A DNA stretch of 64,000 nt from Ottowia oryzae (GCF_003008535.1 NZ_CP027666.1:2655501-2719500), one strand, 5' to 3'. Counted from the stretch's first letter, positions 26,781-35,856 are shown. The notes: generated from the letters alone by a model not told the origin. Translations and numbers: made by a program.

Positions 26781-28391
26781 TCAAGCCGCGGCCAGCAGGC
26801 GCTGCGTGTACGGGTGTTGCGGCGCGCCCAGCACGTCGGCCACGGGGCCAGACTCGACCACCTCGCCATCCTTCAACACCATCACCTCGTGCGCCATGGC
26901 GCCCACCACCGCCACGTCGTGGGTGATGAGCAGGTAGCTCAAGCGCCGGTCGCGCTGCAGGCGTTGCAGCAGGGCCAGCACCTGTTTTTGGATGGTGACG
27001 TCGAGCGCGCTGGTGGGCTCGTCCAGCACCAGCAGGTCGGGCTGCACGATCAAGGCGCGCGCCAGGGCGATGCGCTGGCGCTGCCCGCCCGAGAATTCGT
27101 GCGGGTAGCGCGACAGCAGCTGCGGAAAGCGCGCTTCGTCCAGCCCGACTTCGGCCAGCTGATCGCGCACGCGGGTGGCGCGCGCGGCGGCGTCCAACTC
27201 GGGCGCGTGCACGCGCAGGCCCTCACCCACGATTTCTTCCACCGTCATGCGCGGCGACAGCGACGAAAACGGATCCTGAAACACCACCTGCACGGTGCGG
27301 CGCAAGGGCTGATCGTCAGAGTGCCGATGCGCCCAGCCGCGCCCGTTGACCAGCAGGTTGCCGCTGACCTGCCGCGCAGGCAGCAAGCCCAGCGCCGCCT
27401 GCGCCAGCGTGGACTTGCCCGAGCCGGATTCGCCAATCACCCCCAGCGTGCGCCCCGGCGGCAGCGCAAAGCTGGCATCTTTCAGCGCCACAAAGCTGCC
27501 TTTGCGAAACCAGCCTTGCACGCCCGGAAGCGGCGTGGGGTAGGTCACGCCCAGCGCCTGCCCGGCCATGACGGGCGCGGCGTCGGGCTGCACCGGCGCC
27601 TCGATCACGTCGCGCACGGGCTGGCTGGCCATCAGTTTTTGGGTGTATGCCTCCCGCGGGTGGGCAAAGATTTCTTCGGTGGCGCCCTGCTCTACCAGGC
27701 GGCCGTGTTCCATCACCGCCACGCGGTCGGCAAAGCGGCGCACCAGGTTCAAGTCGTGCGTGATCATCAGCACCGCCATGCCGTGCTGGCGGCGCAGGTC
27801 TTCCAGCAGCGACAGGATCTGCCCGCGCAGGCTGACGTCCAGCGCGGTCGTGGGCTCGTCGGCCAGCAGCAGCTTGGGCTCGCACGCCAGCGCCATGGCG
27901 ATCATCGCGCGCTGGCGCTGCCCGCCCGACAGCTGGTGCGGGTAACTGCCCGCGCGGCGGGCGGGCTCGGGGATGCCGGTGTTCGCTAGCAGTTCAATAG
28001 CTGCCTGCGCTGACTGGGCGGGCGTGAATGCCCTTTTCAGCCTTAAAACCTCGGCGATCTGCTCGCCCACCGGCATCAGCGGGTTCAGCGCCGTCATCGG
28101 CTCTTGAAAGATCATGGCGATGTCGTCGCCGCGCAGGCCGCGCATTGCTCGCGCGGGCAGCGCGAGCAGGTCGCGCGTGGTGCCCCCGGCGGTGAACTGC
28201 GCTTGGCCTGACAGGCGCGCATCCTCCAGCAAACGCAGCAGCGCGAACGCCGTCACCGTCTTGCCTGAACCCGATTCGCCCACCAGCGCCAGCTTTTCGC
28301 CCGGCGCGATCTGAAAGCTGACGCGGTCGACCACGGTCTTGCGGCCAAAGGCGACCGTGAGGTTGCGCACATCCAGCAGCGGGGCCGTCAT
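26781..28391 (-). CDS. yejF: oligopeptide/microcin C-type ABC transporter, fused ATPase YejF
   Basis: Two complete ATPase domains are fused in 536 residues. The first has GESGSGKTV, LSGGQRQRAMIAMAL and LLLADEPTTALD. The second has GESGSGKST, FSGGQRQRIALARAL and LVLDEPTSALD. This is the YejF layout, which powers uptake of peptides and microcin C-like compounds. Residues about 115-133 (LKRAFTPAQSAQAAIELLA) are encoded by a copy of the dispersed palindromic element. They lie after the Q-loop of the first domain, in the helical subdomain. The gene overlaps a 39-codon frame by ATGA. Confidence 0.93.
   Translation of the reverse strand: MTAPLLDVRNLTVAFGRKTVVDRVSFQIAPGEKLALVGESGSGKTVTAFALLRLLEDARLSGQAQFTAGGTTRDLLALPARAMRGLRGDDIAMIFQEPMTALNPLMPVGEQIAEVLRLKRAFTPAQSAQAAIELLANTGIPEPARRAGSYPHQLSGGQRQRAMIAMALACEPKLLLADEPTTALDVSLRGQILSLLEDLRRQHGMAVLMITHDLNLVRRFADRVAVMEHGRLVEQGATEEIFAHPREAYTQKLMASQPVRDVIEAPVQPDAAPVMAGQALGVTYPTPLPGVQGWFRKGSFVALKDASFALPPGRTLGVIGESGSGKSTLAQAALGLLPARQVSGNLLVNGRGWAHRHSDDQPLRRTVQVVFQDPFSSLSPRMTVEEIVGEGLRVHAPELDAAARATRVRDQLAEVGLDEARFPQLLSRYPHEFSGGQRQRIALARALIVQPDLLVLDEPTSALDVTIQKQVLALLQRLQRDRRLSYLLITHDVAVVGAMAHEVMVLKDGEVVESGPVADVLGAPQHPYTQRLLAAA
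27993..28048. repeat. dispersed palindromic element copy 5, inside yejF
   Basis: TTCAATAGCTGCCTGCGC (27993-28010) matches the reverse complement of the end of copy 6 with a single difference. The other half (GGGCGGGCGTGAATGCC) is degraded, then CTTTTCAGCC follows. It is read in frame by yejF (minus strand). Confidence 0.65.
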
Positions 28392-28507
28392 GCGCAGCCC
28401 CCGGCAACCGGCGCCGCAACCGTGGCTGAGGCATGGCGAAGGCCAACTGCCCGTGTGGTCAAAGCGCCATCCATGACATGCATTCCATCCAGCAGCGTTT
28501 CAGTCAT
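28388..28507 (-). CDS. candidate 39-residue ORF coupled to yejF
   Basis: A short frame starting at 28507 (MTETLLDGMHVMDGALT, ending PVAGGCA) has a good ribosome-binding site, GAGG eight bases upstream. Its TGA overlaps the yejF ATG by 4 bp. I recognise no family. It could be a real small protein, a leader that couples yejF translation after the inserted acyltransferase, or the vestige of a longer gene. The two Met-rich turns are unremarkable. Confidence is low because of length. Confidence 0.35.
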   Translation of the reverse strand: MTETLLDGMHVMDGALTTRAVGLRHASATVAAPVAGGCA

Positions 28508-28517
28508 TCTGTCAGCC

Positions 28518-29666
28518 TCATGCGTTCGCCCCGGGTAGCCGCCCCGGACCGCCAAGCGACGCCCGTAAGCGCGCATGCAGCGGTTGCTCCACAAAGCGGT
28601 AGGCCAGCCACGCCAGCGACGCAGAGAGAGCGCCATACGCCGCCAAGGCCAGCCAGGGCCAGGCGCGCACCCATGCATCCACCCCAGCCCAGCGCGTCGC
28701 TGCCCGGTGAAAGCCCAAAAGCACCAAGGGGTGCCACAGGTACCACTGGTAGCTGATCGCCGCGAAAAAAGCAGACCAGCGGCGCCAAGCTGGCCCGGTG
28801 AACCACTGCCGTTGCAGCGTCAGATGACCCAGACAGACGGAAGCGACCGGCGGCAGGCAGATCAGCAGCAGCAGCGCCAGCGCATCGCCATTGCGCGTCA
28901 GGTCCGCGCTGTTGACCTGCAGGCTGGGCAACACCATCGCGCAGATGGCGGGCATGCCCAACGCCGCCGCCAGCCCCAGCGGGGCCGCACCGGGCCAGCG
29001 TGCGCCCGTGGCGTAGGCTTTGTAGAGCAGCGCGCCGAGCAGCAATGCCACGATGTTGAAACTGGTGTACTGGTAGATGTTCAGCAATGCGGCCAAGCGC
29101 GCCGCCTGCACCGGCGGCGTCGCCCCGACCAACAGCCAGGCATGCGCGGCCCAGACCAGCGCGACCAATGCCGCCATGCGAGGCGCACTCAAGCGCCGGT
29201 ACCCCAGAGCGAAGAGCAAGGGGGCCAGCGCGTAGAACTGCAACTCCACCGCCAGGCTCCAAAGGTGCCCAGACATGCGGCCCGACATGCTGTAGGCAAA
29301 GTTGTGCAACGCAGTCAGGTGCAGCAGCCAGGCCTTGAGATCGGTCACGCCCGCAATCAGCCCGAAGACCACCACCGCCAGCGCAAAGGTGGGGTAGATC
29401 TTGGCCAGACGGTGGCGGTAGAAAGTGCCGGTGGGCATGCCGTCCGCCAGTTGGCGTGTGATAAGAAAGCCGCTCAACACAAAGAACAAGGGCACACCGA
29501 AGTTGGCGGCAATCAACCACCACACCACCCGGCCGCCCACGCCGGGCAGCGCAGGCATGAACGTCATCGCGCCATGCGCCAGCACCACGTGCACGATGGC
29601 GATCGTGCGCAAGGTATCGAGGCCAACCAGTCGGTCGGCGGCCGTGGTGGGCGGGCTAGCGGACAC
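28518..29666 (-). CDS. acyltransferase 3 family membrane protein (OafA/YrhL-like)
   Basis: The 382-residue protein begins LVGLDTLRTIAIVHVVLAHGAMTF (the conserved R and catalytic-type H of the family). It continues NFGVPLFFVLSGFLITRQL and MSGHLWSLAVELQFYALAPLL, with about ten membrane helices. Members O-acetylate or otherwise acylate lipopolysaccharide, peptidoglycan or other envelope sugars. The start is GTG. The gene sits between yejE and yejF on the same strand, an unusual place. The 174 bp separating it from yejE show no recognisable feature. Its own substrate cannot be deduced. Confidence 0.88.
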   Translation of the reverse strand: MSASPPTTAADRLVGLDTLRTIAIVHVVLAHGAMTFMPALPGVGGRVVWWLIAANFGVPLFFVLSGFLITRQLADGMPTGTFYRHRLAKIYPTFALAVVVFGLIAGVTDLKAWLLHLTALHNFAYSMSGRMSGHLWSLAVELQFYALAPLLFALGYRRLSAPRMAALVALVWAAHAWLLVGATPPVQAARLAALLNIYQYTSFNIVALLLGALLYKAYATGARWPGAAPLGLAAALGMPAICAMVLPSLQVNSADLTRNGDALALLLLICLPPVASVCLGHLTLQRQWFTGPAWRRWSAFFAAISYQWYLWHPLVLLGFHRAATRWAGVDAWVRAWPWLALAAYGALSASLAWLAYRFVEQPLHARLRASLGGPGRLPGANA

Positions 29667-29840
29667 GGTAGTACCCCCTCTGCAGGGCGCACTGCGTTGG
29701 GCGCTGCGAAGGCAGGCGCAGGCTTGCTGGGATCCCGGCGTGCAGCAACTTGGCAGTAGCCGCGTGCGCCTGCGCGCATCCCGCGGCGCCCGCCTGCTGG
29801 CGTGGCGCCGTCTGCCCGTGCAGGTCAGTGGCCAGCTGGC

Positions 29841-31031
29841 TCAACGGGTGGACACCATCAGGCTGCTCTCACTGGGTGCGGGCGCAAGCGCGTCGTCTGC
29901 CTTCGGCCCGACGTCGGCCTTGCGCGGGTCCAGCGCATCGCGCAGTGCGTCGCCCATGAAGGTCAGCAGCAGCAGCGTGACGACCAGCACGGCGAAGGTG
30001 GAAAGCGATATCCACCATGCATCGACGTTGGCCTTGCCCTGATTGAGCAATTCGCCCAGGCTGGGCGTGCCGGCCGGAACGCCCAGGCCAAGGAAGTCGA
30101 GCGAGGTGAGCGCCAGGATGGCCGCGCTCATGCGAAACGGCAGGAAGGTAACCACCGGCGTCATGCTGTTGGGCAGGATGTGCCGCCACATGATCTGCAG
30201 GTTGGACACGCCCAGGGCGCGCGCGCCGCGCACGTAGTCCAGCTGGCGGTTGCGCAGGAACTCGGCGCGCACGTAGTCGGACAGGCCCATCCACCCAAAC
30301 AGCGAGAGCAGCACCAGCAGCAAGGCCACGCTGGGCGCGAAGATGGCGCTGAAGATGATGAGCAGATACAGCTCGGGCATCGAACCCCAGATCTCGATGA
30401 AGCGCTGGAAAGCCAAATCGGTCTTGCCGCCCAGGTAACCCTGGATGGCGCCCGTGACCACGCCCAGCACCACGCCGATGGCGGTCAGCGCCATGGCAAA
30501 CAGCACGCTCAGGCGAAAGCCGTAGATCAGCTGGGCGAGCAGGTCGCGGCCGCGGTCATCGGTACCCAAGAAGTTCGCAGCCGACGGCGCTGCCGGGTTG
30601 GGCGTGGTGGCAAAGTAGTTCAGTGTGCGTGGCCCGTGCGGGTTGGGCGCGTACACGGCCCAGTTGTCGCCCTCGGTGATGCGCTGGCGAATGAACGGGT
30701 CAAGGTAATCGGCGGGCGTTTCGAAATCACCGCCAAACACCTTCTCAGAATAGTCCTGAAGCACCGGGAAGTACGTCTGCCCCTCGTAGCGCACGATGAG
30801 CGGCTTGTCGGTAGACAACACTTCGGCCAACAGGCTCAGCAGCACCAGCGTGCAGAAGACCACCAGGCTGTAAAAGCCCAGCTTGTTGCGCCTAAACCGC
30901 CGCCAGGCGCGACGGCCGGGCGAGGCAGGGGCGGCTTCGGGCAACTGCGCCCTGCCCGGCTGATCGGCTGCGGCCAAGTTACCGGCCTCATCCGGCACGG
31001 GCGGGCTCGGGGGCGTGGCGGCGCTAGTCAA
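29841..31031 (-). CDS. yejE: oligopeptide ABC transporter permease YejE
   Basis: The 396-residue inner-membrane permease begins with a Pro/Ala-rich tail, then RRAWRRFRRNKLGFYSLVVFCTLVLLSLLAE. A long periplasmic loop includes the YejE-typical YFPVLQDYSEKVFGGDFETPADY, followed by FLGTDDRGRDLLAQLIYGFR. The EAA-type coupling motif is YVRGARALGVSNLQIMWRHILPN. TTG at 31031 overlaps the yejB stop by 8 bp; other starts in the tail are possible. It pairs with YejB to form the channel. Confidence 0.92.
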   Translation of the reverse strand: MTSAATPPSPPVPDEAGNLAAADQPGRAQLPEAAPASPGRRAWRRFRRNKLGFYSLVVFCTLVLLSLLAEVLSTDKPLIVRYEGQTYFPVLQDYSEKVFGGDFETPADYLDPFIRQRITEGDNWAVYAPNPHGPRTLNYFATTPNPAAPSAANFLGTDDRGRDLLAQLIYGFRLSVLFAMALTAIGVVLGVVTGAIQGYLGGKTDLAFQRFIEIWGSMPELYLLIIFSAIFAPSVALLLVLLSLFGWMGLSDYVRAEFLRNRQLDYVRGARALGVSNLQIMWRHILPNSMTPVVTFLPFRMSAAILALTSLDFLGLGVPAGTPSLGELLNQGKANVDAWWISLSTFAVLVVTLLLLTFMGDALRDALDPRKADVGPKADDALAPAPSESSLMVSTR

Positions 31032-32055
31032 ACTTCACCCGCGGATCGACCAGCACATACGACAGGTCGCTGATCAACTTGGTCACGAGGCCAATCAGCG
31101 TGAAGAAAAACAAGGTGCCAAGCACCACCGGGTAGTCGCGCCGGATCACGCTTTCATAGCTGAGCAGGCCCAACCCATCCAGGGAGAACAGCGTTTCGAT
31201 CAAGAGCGAGCCGGTGAAGAACGCGCCAATGAAGGCCGCCGGAAAGCCGGTGATGATCGGAATCAGCGCGTTGCGGAACACGTGCCGCCACAGCACGCGG
31301 CGCTCGTCCAGGCCTTTTGCGCGCGCCGTCAGCACGTACTGCTTGCGGATTTCTTCCAGGAACGCGTTCTTGGTCAGCATCGCGGTCACCGCAAAGCTGC
31401 CCAGCACCATGGCGATGACGGGCAGCGTGATGTGCCACAGGTAGTCGACGATGCGCGCGCCCCAGCTCAGCTGCGCCCAGTTGGACGAGGTCAGCCCGCG
31501 CAGCGGAAACCATTGCAGCTGCCCGCCGAAGACCACGAGCAAGGCCACGCCCAGCACGAAGCCCGGTATCGCATAGCCGACCAGCACCAGCAGCGTGGTG
31601 ACGAAGTCAAAGCGCGAGCCGGCACGCACCGCCTTGGCCACGCCCAGCGGCACGGCGATGAAGTAGCTGATGAAGAAAGTCCATAACCCCAGGCTGGCGG
31701 AGACGGGCATCTTTTCCTTGATCAGATCCCAAACGCCCTTGCGCTGGTAAAAGCTCTGCCCCAGGTCGAAGCGCGCGAACGACTTGAGCATCTGCCAGAA
31801 GCGCTGGTGTGCCGGCTTGTCAAAGCCATAGAGCGCCTTGATCTCGGCCACGCGCTCTGGGCTCAGGTCGCGCGTGCCGCGCACGTCGGAGGCGACCATG
31901 CCCGCCTCACCGCCCGCGCCACGCCCACGCAGCTGCGACATCATCTGCTCAACCGGGCCGCCGGGCACGAACTGGATGATGGCGAACGTGACCGTCAACA
32001 CGCCCAGCAGTGTGGGGATCATCAGCAGCAGTCGCTTGAGGATGTACTGGAACAT
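31024..32055 (-). CDS. yejB: oligopeptide ABC transporter permease YejB
   Basis: The 343-residue permease starts MFQYILKRLLLMIPTLLGVLTVTFAIIQFVPGGPVEQM, the typical DppB-like opening. It has six helices and the EAA loop YVLTARAKGLDERRVLWRHVFRNALIPIITG. The YejB-specific segment RGTRDLSPERVAEIKALYGFDKPAHQRFW follows the first helix. It lies 18 bp downstream of yejA. Confidence 0.94.
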   Translation of the reverse strand: MFQYILKRLLLMIPTLLGVLTVTFAIIQFVPGGPVEQMMSQLRGRGAGGEAGMVASDVRGTRDLSPERVAEIKALYGFDKPAHQRFWQMLKSFARFDLGQSFYQRKGVWDLIKEKMPVSASLGLWTFFISYFIAVPLGVAKAVRAGSRFDFVTTLLVLVGYAIPGFVLGVALLVVFGGQLQWFPLRGLTSSNWAQLSWGARIVDYLWHITLPVIAMVLGSFAVTAMLTKNAFLEEIRKQYVLTARAKGLDERRVLWRHVFRNALIPIITGFPAAFIGAFFTGSLLIETLFSLDGLGLLSYESVIRRDYPVVLGTLFFFTLIGLVTKLISDLSYVLVDPRVKFD

Positions 32056-32073
32056 GGCGGCAGTCCGCTGGCG

Positions 32074-33891
32074 CTAGGGATTGCTGGGGCTGGCCCACCA
32101 GGTGGCAATGGCCCAGCCGTCGGCTTCGTAGTACGGCGGCACCGTCGGCGGCAGCACGAATGGCCGGGGACGGTAACCGATCAGGAACGCTTTGCCGTAG
32201 TACTGCGGGATGGTGTAGTACCCGTGCGTCAAAACACGGTCGAGTGCGCGCATGGCAGCGGTCAGCTCGTCGTGCGTGCGCGCCGCACCGACCTTGACGA
32301 TCAGCGCATCGACCACCGGGTCGCTGATGCCTGAGTAGTTGGACGAGCCCGGGGTCTTGGCCGCCTGTGAGCCGAACACATCGCGCAGCGTGCTGGCCGG
32401 CATGTCGGCCAGCGGCGGCATGTTGATGCTGGTGACCTCATAGTCGAAGTTGTCCATGCGCTGCTGCGACAGGGCGTAGTCCACCGTGCGGATGCTCAAC
32501 GTGATGCCCAGCTTGCGCAGCGCCGCCTGGTAGGGCGCCAGCACGCGCGCCAACGAGGGCTGGTCGTTCAGGAATTCCATGGTGAACGCCTCGCCCTTGG
32601 CGTTGCGCAAGGCGCCGTCGCGGTACGTCCAGCCCGCTTCGGCCAGCAACGCGCGTGCCTTGACAAGGTTGTCGCGCAGGCTGGACGGTGGGTCCGTGCT
32701 GGGCATCACCACCGCCGGGCCGAACACCTCGGGCCGCAGCTTGGCGCGCCACGGCTCCAGCAGGGCCAGCTCGTCCGGGCCGGGCAGCCCTTTGGCCTGG
32801 AATTCGCTGTTCGGAAAGAAGTCCTCGGTGCGCGAGTAAATGCCGTAGAACAGCTGCCGGTTCAACCACTGGAAGTCAAAGGCCAGCCCCAGCGCGCGGC
32901 GCACGCGGATGTCCTTGAACTTGGGGTTGCGCAGGTTCAAGAGCGTCGCCTGGTACATGGCGGGGTTCTGGTTCTCGAAGGCGCGCTTGACCACGTCGCC
33001 CCGGTCGAACACCCGGCCGTAATACTGGCGCGCCCAGTTTCGGGAAGTGAACTCGCGCATGAAATCGATCTCGCCCGCCTTCAGCCCCTCGAACTGTGCA
33101 GTCTGGTCGAGGTAGATCTTGAAGGTGATGCGGTCGAAGTTGAACTGCCCCTTGCGCACCGGCAAGTCGGCGCCCCAGTAGTTCTTGTCGCGCACGTAGG
33201 TGATGTCGCGCCCGAGCGCTGGCGTGGGAATCAGGTACGGCCCTGAGCCGATCGGCAGCTCATTGGTGACCTGGTCGAAAGGCTTGCCCTTGCCCCACTC
33301 GCGGCTGAAGATGGGCAGGCCACCCACGATCAGCGGCAGCGTGCGGTCTGGCGCGGCAAAGTCAAAGCGCACGGTGCGCTGGTCCAGCGCCACGGCACGC
33401 TTGACCTGCGACAGCACCGCCGGGTAGGACGGCGTGACGTACTTGCTGGTCAGCGTCTGGAACGAGTGCACGACATCGGCAGCGAGCACCGGTTGCCCGT
33501 TGCTGAACCGGGCCTTCGGGTTCAGCCGGAATGTCACCGACAGGTCGTCCGGCGCCGAGGTGACGTCTTCGGCCAGCAGGCCATAGGCGGTGGTGCGCTC
33601 CTCGTTGTTGCCGGTCAGCAGCGATTCGAATACGAGCGAATAGCCCAGCCCGCCGGACGACAGGCCGTATGGCGCGTTGCCTTTGAGCGTGTAGGGGTTG
33701 AATTTGTCGAAGTTGCTGGGCCGCGTAGGCGGCACCATGCGGAACTCGCCGCCCTTGGGCGCATTGGGATTGACGTAGTCGAAATGCGTGAAGCCTGGCG
33801 GGTACTTGATGTCGCCAAACTGCGCGTACGCGTGGGCACCCCAAGCCGGCGCCGCCGACAGAAACGCCAGCCAAAGCCACAGAATCCGCAT
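32074..33891 (-). CDS. yejA: periplasmic peptide-binding protein YejA
   Basis: This family 5 extracellular solute-binding protein has 605 residues from the ATG at 33891. The signal peptide is RILWLWLAFLSAAPAWGAHA. The mature part opens FGDIKYPPGFTHFDYVNPNAPKGG, the YejA signature, and includes AYGLLAEDVTSAPDDLSVTF and LGLAFDFQWLNRQLFYG. It delivers peptides to YejBE. An ATG five codons upstream (33906) is also possible. It is the first gene of the operon, divergent from fabI with 92 bp between. Confidence 0.92.
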   Translation of the reverse strand: MRILWLWLAFLSAAPAWGAHAYAQFGDIKYPPGFTHFDYVNPNAPKGGEFRMVPPTRPSNFDKFNPYTLKGNAPYGLSSGGLGYSLVFESLLTGNNEERTTAYGLLAEDVTSAPDDLSVTFRLNPKARFSNGQPVLAADVVHSFQTLTSKYVTPSYPAVLSQVKRAVALDQRTVRFDFAAPDRTLPLIVGGLPIFSREWGKGKPFDQVTNELPIGSGPYLIPTPALGRDITYVRDKNYWGADLPVRKGQFNFDRITFKIYLDQTAQFEGLKAGEIDFMREFTSRNWARQYYGRVFDRGDVVKRAFENQNPAMYQATLLNLRNPKFKDIRVRRALGLAFDFQWLNRQLFYGIYSRTEDFFPNSEFQAKGLPGPDELALLEPWRAKLRPEVFGPAVVMPSTDPPSSLRDNLVKARALLAEAGWTYRDGALRNAKGEAFTMEFLNDQPSLARVLAPYQAALRKLGITLSIRTVDYALSQQRMDNFDYEVTSINMPPLADMPASTLRDVFGSQAAKTPGSSNYSGISDPVVDALIVKVGAARTHDELTAAMRALDRVLTHGYYTIPQYYGKAFLIGYRPRPFVLPPTVPPYYEADGWAIATWWASPSNP

Positions 33892-33983
33892 GCGACAATT
33901 CTGCATCAATCGCCCTGCCCAACAGAGCCGCGCCGAACGGGTGCCGGCGGCAGGCCCTTTCTGCAACGAACGAGAAGAACCAC

Positions 33984-34775
33984 ATGGGCTTTCTGACCGG
34001 CAAAAAACTGCTGATCACCGGCGTGCTGTCCAACCGATCCATCGCTTACGGCATTGCGCGCGCCTGCCGCAACCAGGGCGCCGAGCTGGCTTTCAGCTAC
34101 GTGGGTGAGCGCTTCAAGGACCGCATCACCGATTTCGCCGCCGAATTCGATTCCAAGCTGGTCTTCGACTGCGACGTGGGCAGCGACGAGCAGATCGAGG
34201 CGATGTTCAAAGACCTGTCGGCCGTGTGGCCCACCTTCGATGGCTTCGTGCACGCCATCGGCTTTGCGCCGCGCGAGGCCATCGCGGGCAATTTCTTCGA
34301 CGGCCTGAGCCGCGAGAACTACCGCATCGCCCACGACATCAGCGCGTACAGCTTCCCCGGCATGGCCAAGGCGGCCCTGCCCTACCTGAGCGACAAGGCC
34401 TCCCTGCTCACGCTGAGCTACTTGGGCGCGCTGCGCAGCATTCCCAACTACAACACCATGGGCTTGGCCAAGGCCAGCCTGGAAGCCAGCGTGCGCTACA
34501 TGGCCGAGGCGCTGGGCGGCCAGGGCATTCGCGTGAACGGCATCAGCGCGGGTCCGATCAAGACGCTGGCGGCCAGCGGCATCAAGGACTTCGGCAAGCT
34601 GCTGGGCTACGTGGCCAGCGCGTCGCCCCTGCGCCGCAACGTCACCATTGAAGACGTGGGCAACGTGGCGGCCTTCCTGCTGAGCGACCTGGCCGCAGGT
34701 GTCACGGCCGAGATCACCTACGTGGACGGCGGCTTCAGCCAGACGGCGGGCCTGTCGGCCGAGATGGTCGGCTGA
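33984..34775 (+). CDS. fabI: NADH-dependent enoyl-ACP reductase FabI
   Basis: FabI catalyses the last step of each fatty-acid elongation cycle and is the target of triclosan-type inhibitors. The 263-residue protein has MGFLTGKKLLITGVLSNRSIAYGIA at the N-terminus. The Y-x6-K pair lies in YNTMGLAKASLEASVRYMA (Tyr156, Lys163), with IRVNGISAGPIKTLAASGI and the C-terminal GGFSQTAGLS. An AGAAG ribosome-binding site precedes the ATG. A palindromic element follows 20 bp after the stop. Confidence 0.97.
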   Translation: MGFLTGKKLLITGVLSNRSIAYGIARACRNQGAELAFSYVGERFKDRITDFAAEFDSKLVFDCDVGSDEQIEAMFKDLSAVWPTFDGFVHAIGFAPREAIAGNFFDGLSRENYRIAHDISAYSFPGMAKAALPYLSDKASLLTLSYLGALRSIPNYNTMGLAKASLEASVRYMAEALGGQGIRVNGISAGPIKTLAASGIKDFGKLLGYVASASPLRRNVTIEDVGNVAAFLLSDLAAGVTAEITYVDGGFSQTAGLSAEMVG

Positions 34776-34793
34776 CCGACAGCTTTCCAAGCC

Positions 34794-34843
34794 GAAATGA
34801 CTGCCAGCGCCCGCCCCACCAGCGCTGGCAGCTATTGAATCAT
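34794..34843. repeat. dispersed palindromic element copy 6, fabI to DNA ligase gap
   Basis: Perfect 10-bp arms CTGCCAGCGC (34801-34810) and GCGCTGGCAG (34822-34831) enclose an 11-base loop, with the AT end CTATTGAATCATGA. The element ends at the ATG of the ligase gene (34842), so it replaces the usual ribosome-binding region there. Confidence 0.85.
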
Positions 34844-35753
34844 GAGCATCCAGCGCCGCGCCCTGCTGCTGGCATGCTTGGGTATGGCGGCGCTGCCAGC
34901 CCTCGGCGCCGCGCAATCCGCCGCCAACCCCGCCACCCAACCCGCTGCCACCTCGGCGCCCGCCCTGCAGCTGGCCGGGCGCTGGCGCGCCGGGCTGGAT
35001 GTGCGCGACTACTGGGTCAGCGAAAAGTACGACGGCGTGCGTGGCGTCTGGGACGGGCGCACCCTGCGCACGCGCGGCGGCGAAACGGTGCACGCGCCGG
35101 CGTGGTTTACCGCAGGTTGGCCGACCGAGGCGATGGATGGCGAGCTGTGGGCGGGCCGCGGCGCGTTTGAGCACGCCCAATCCACCGTGCTGCGCCAGCA
35201 GCCCGACGACGCGGCCTGGCGCCGCATGCGCTTCATGGTGTTCGACATGCCCGCGCAACCCGGCGACTTTGACGCGCGGCTGAAGGCGCTGAACACCGCC
35301 ATCGCCCAGGCCAACCGCCCCGCGACACTGCAAGCCGTGCCGCAGCAGCGCCTGGTCGATGACGCGCAACTGCAGGCGCTGCTGCGCGCCGTGGTGCGCG
35401 GCGGCGGTGAGGGGCTGATGCTGCACAAGGCCGATTCGCCCTACCGCACCGGGCGCGGCGACGAGCTGCTCAAGCTCAAGCCGCACGAAGATGCCGAGGC
35501 GCGCGTCGTCGCCCACCTGCCGGGCCAGGGCAAGTACGCAGGCATGATGGGCGCGCTGCTGGTCGAAACGCGAGACGGCCAGCGCTTTCGCCTGGGCTCA
35601 GGCTTCAGCGATGCGCAGCGCGCAGCGCCGCCACCGGTCGGCAGCTGGGTGACTTACCGCTACCGCGGGCTGCATGCAGGCAGCGGCTTGCCGCGCTTTG
35701 CCACCTTCGTGCGCGTGCGCGCGGACGAGCCGCAGTACCGCGCCCCGCGCTGA
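34842..35753 (+). CDS. secreted ATP-dependent DNA ligase
   Basis: The 303-residue protein starts with a signal peptide (RRALLLACLGMAALPALGAAQS), then a short Ala/Pro linker. The adenylation domain has KYDGVRG (motif I, nucleophile Lys62), MDGELWAG (motif III), RFMVFDMP, EGLMLHK (motif IV) and LLKLKPHEDAEA (motif V). A small OB domain follows (FRLGSGFSDAQRA, GSWVTYRYRGL). Minimal ligases of this group occur in Haemophilus, Neisseria and relatives and are directed to the periplasm. They probably act on imported or extracellular DNA. No obvious ribosome-binding site precedes the ATG because a palindromic element abuts it. Confidence 0.88.
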   Translation: MSIQRRALLLACLGMAALPALGAAQSAANPATQPAATSAPALQLAGRWRAGLDVRDYWVSEKYDGVRGVWDGRTLRTRGGETVHAPAWFTAGWPTEAMDGELWAGRGAFEHAQSTVLRQQPDDAAWRRMRFMVFDMPAQPGDFDARLKALNTAIAQANRPATLQAVPQQRLVDDAQLQALLRAVVRGGGEGLMLHKADSPYRTGRGDELLKLKPHEDAEARVVAHLPGQGKYAGMMGALLVETRDGQRFRLGSGFSDAQRAAPPPVGSWVTYRYRGLHAGSGLPRFATFVRVRADEPQYRAPR

Positions 35754-35791
35754 AGCGCCTGCGAAGGCCCTGGCACGGCGGATGCGGCGGC

Positions 35792-35852
35792 AAAAACTAC
35801 ATTTTTCATAGCGCCCAGCGCAGGATCAGCGGGCGCCGGCGGCCGATTCAGT
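35792..35852. repeat. dispersed palindromic element copy 7
   Basis: The AT-rich left end (CTACATTTTTCATAGCGC, 35797-35814) is followed by CAGCGCAGGATCAGCGGGCG and the right end GGCGGCCGATTCAG. The left end shares TTTCATAGC with copies 1 and 13, and the right end shares GCCGATT with copies 1, 10 and 12. The stem is degraded. It sits between convergent genes just before a terminator. Confidence 0.65.
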
Positions 35853-35856
35853 CAGC

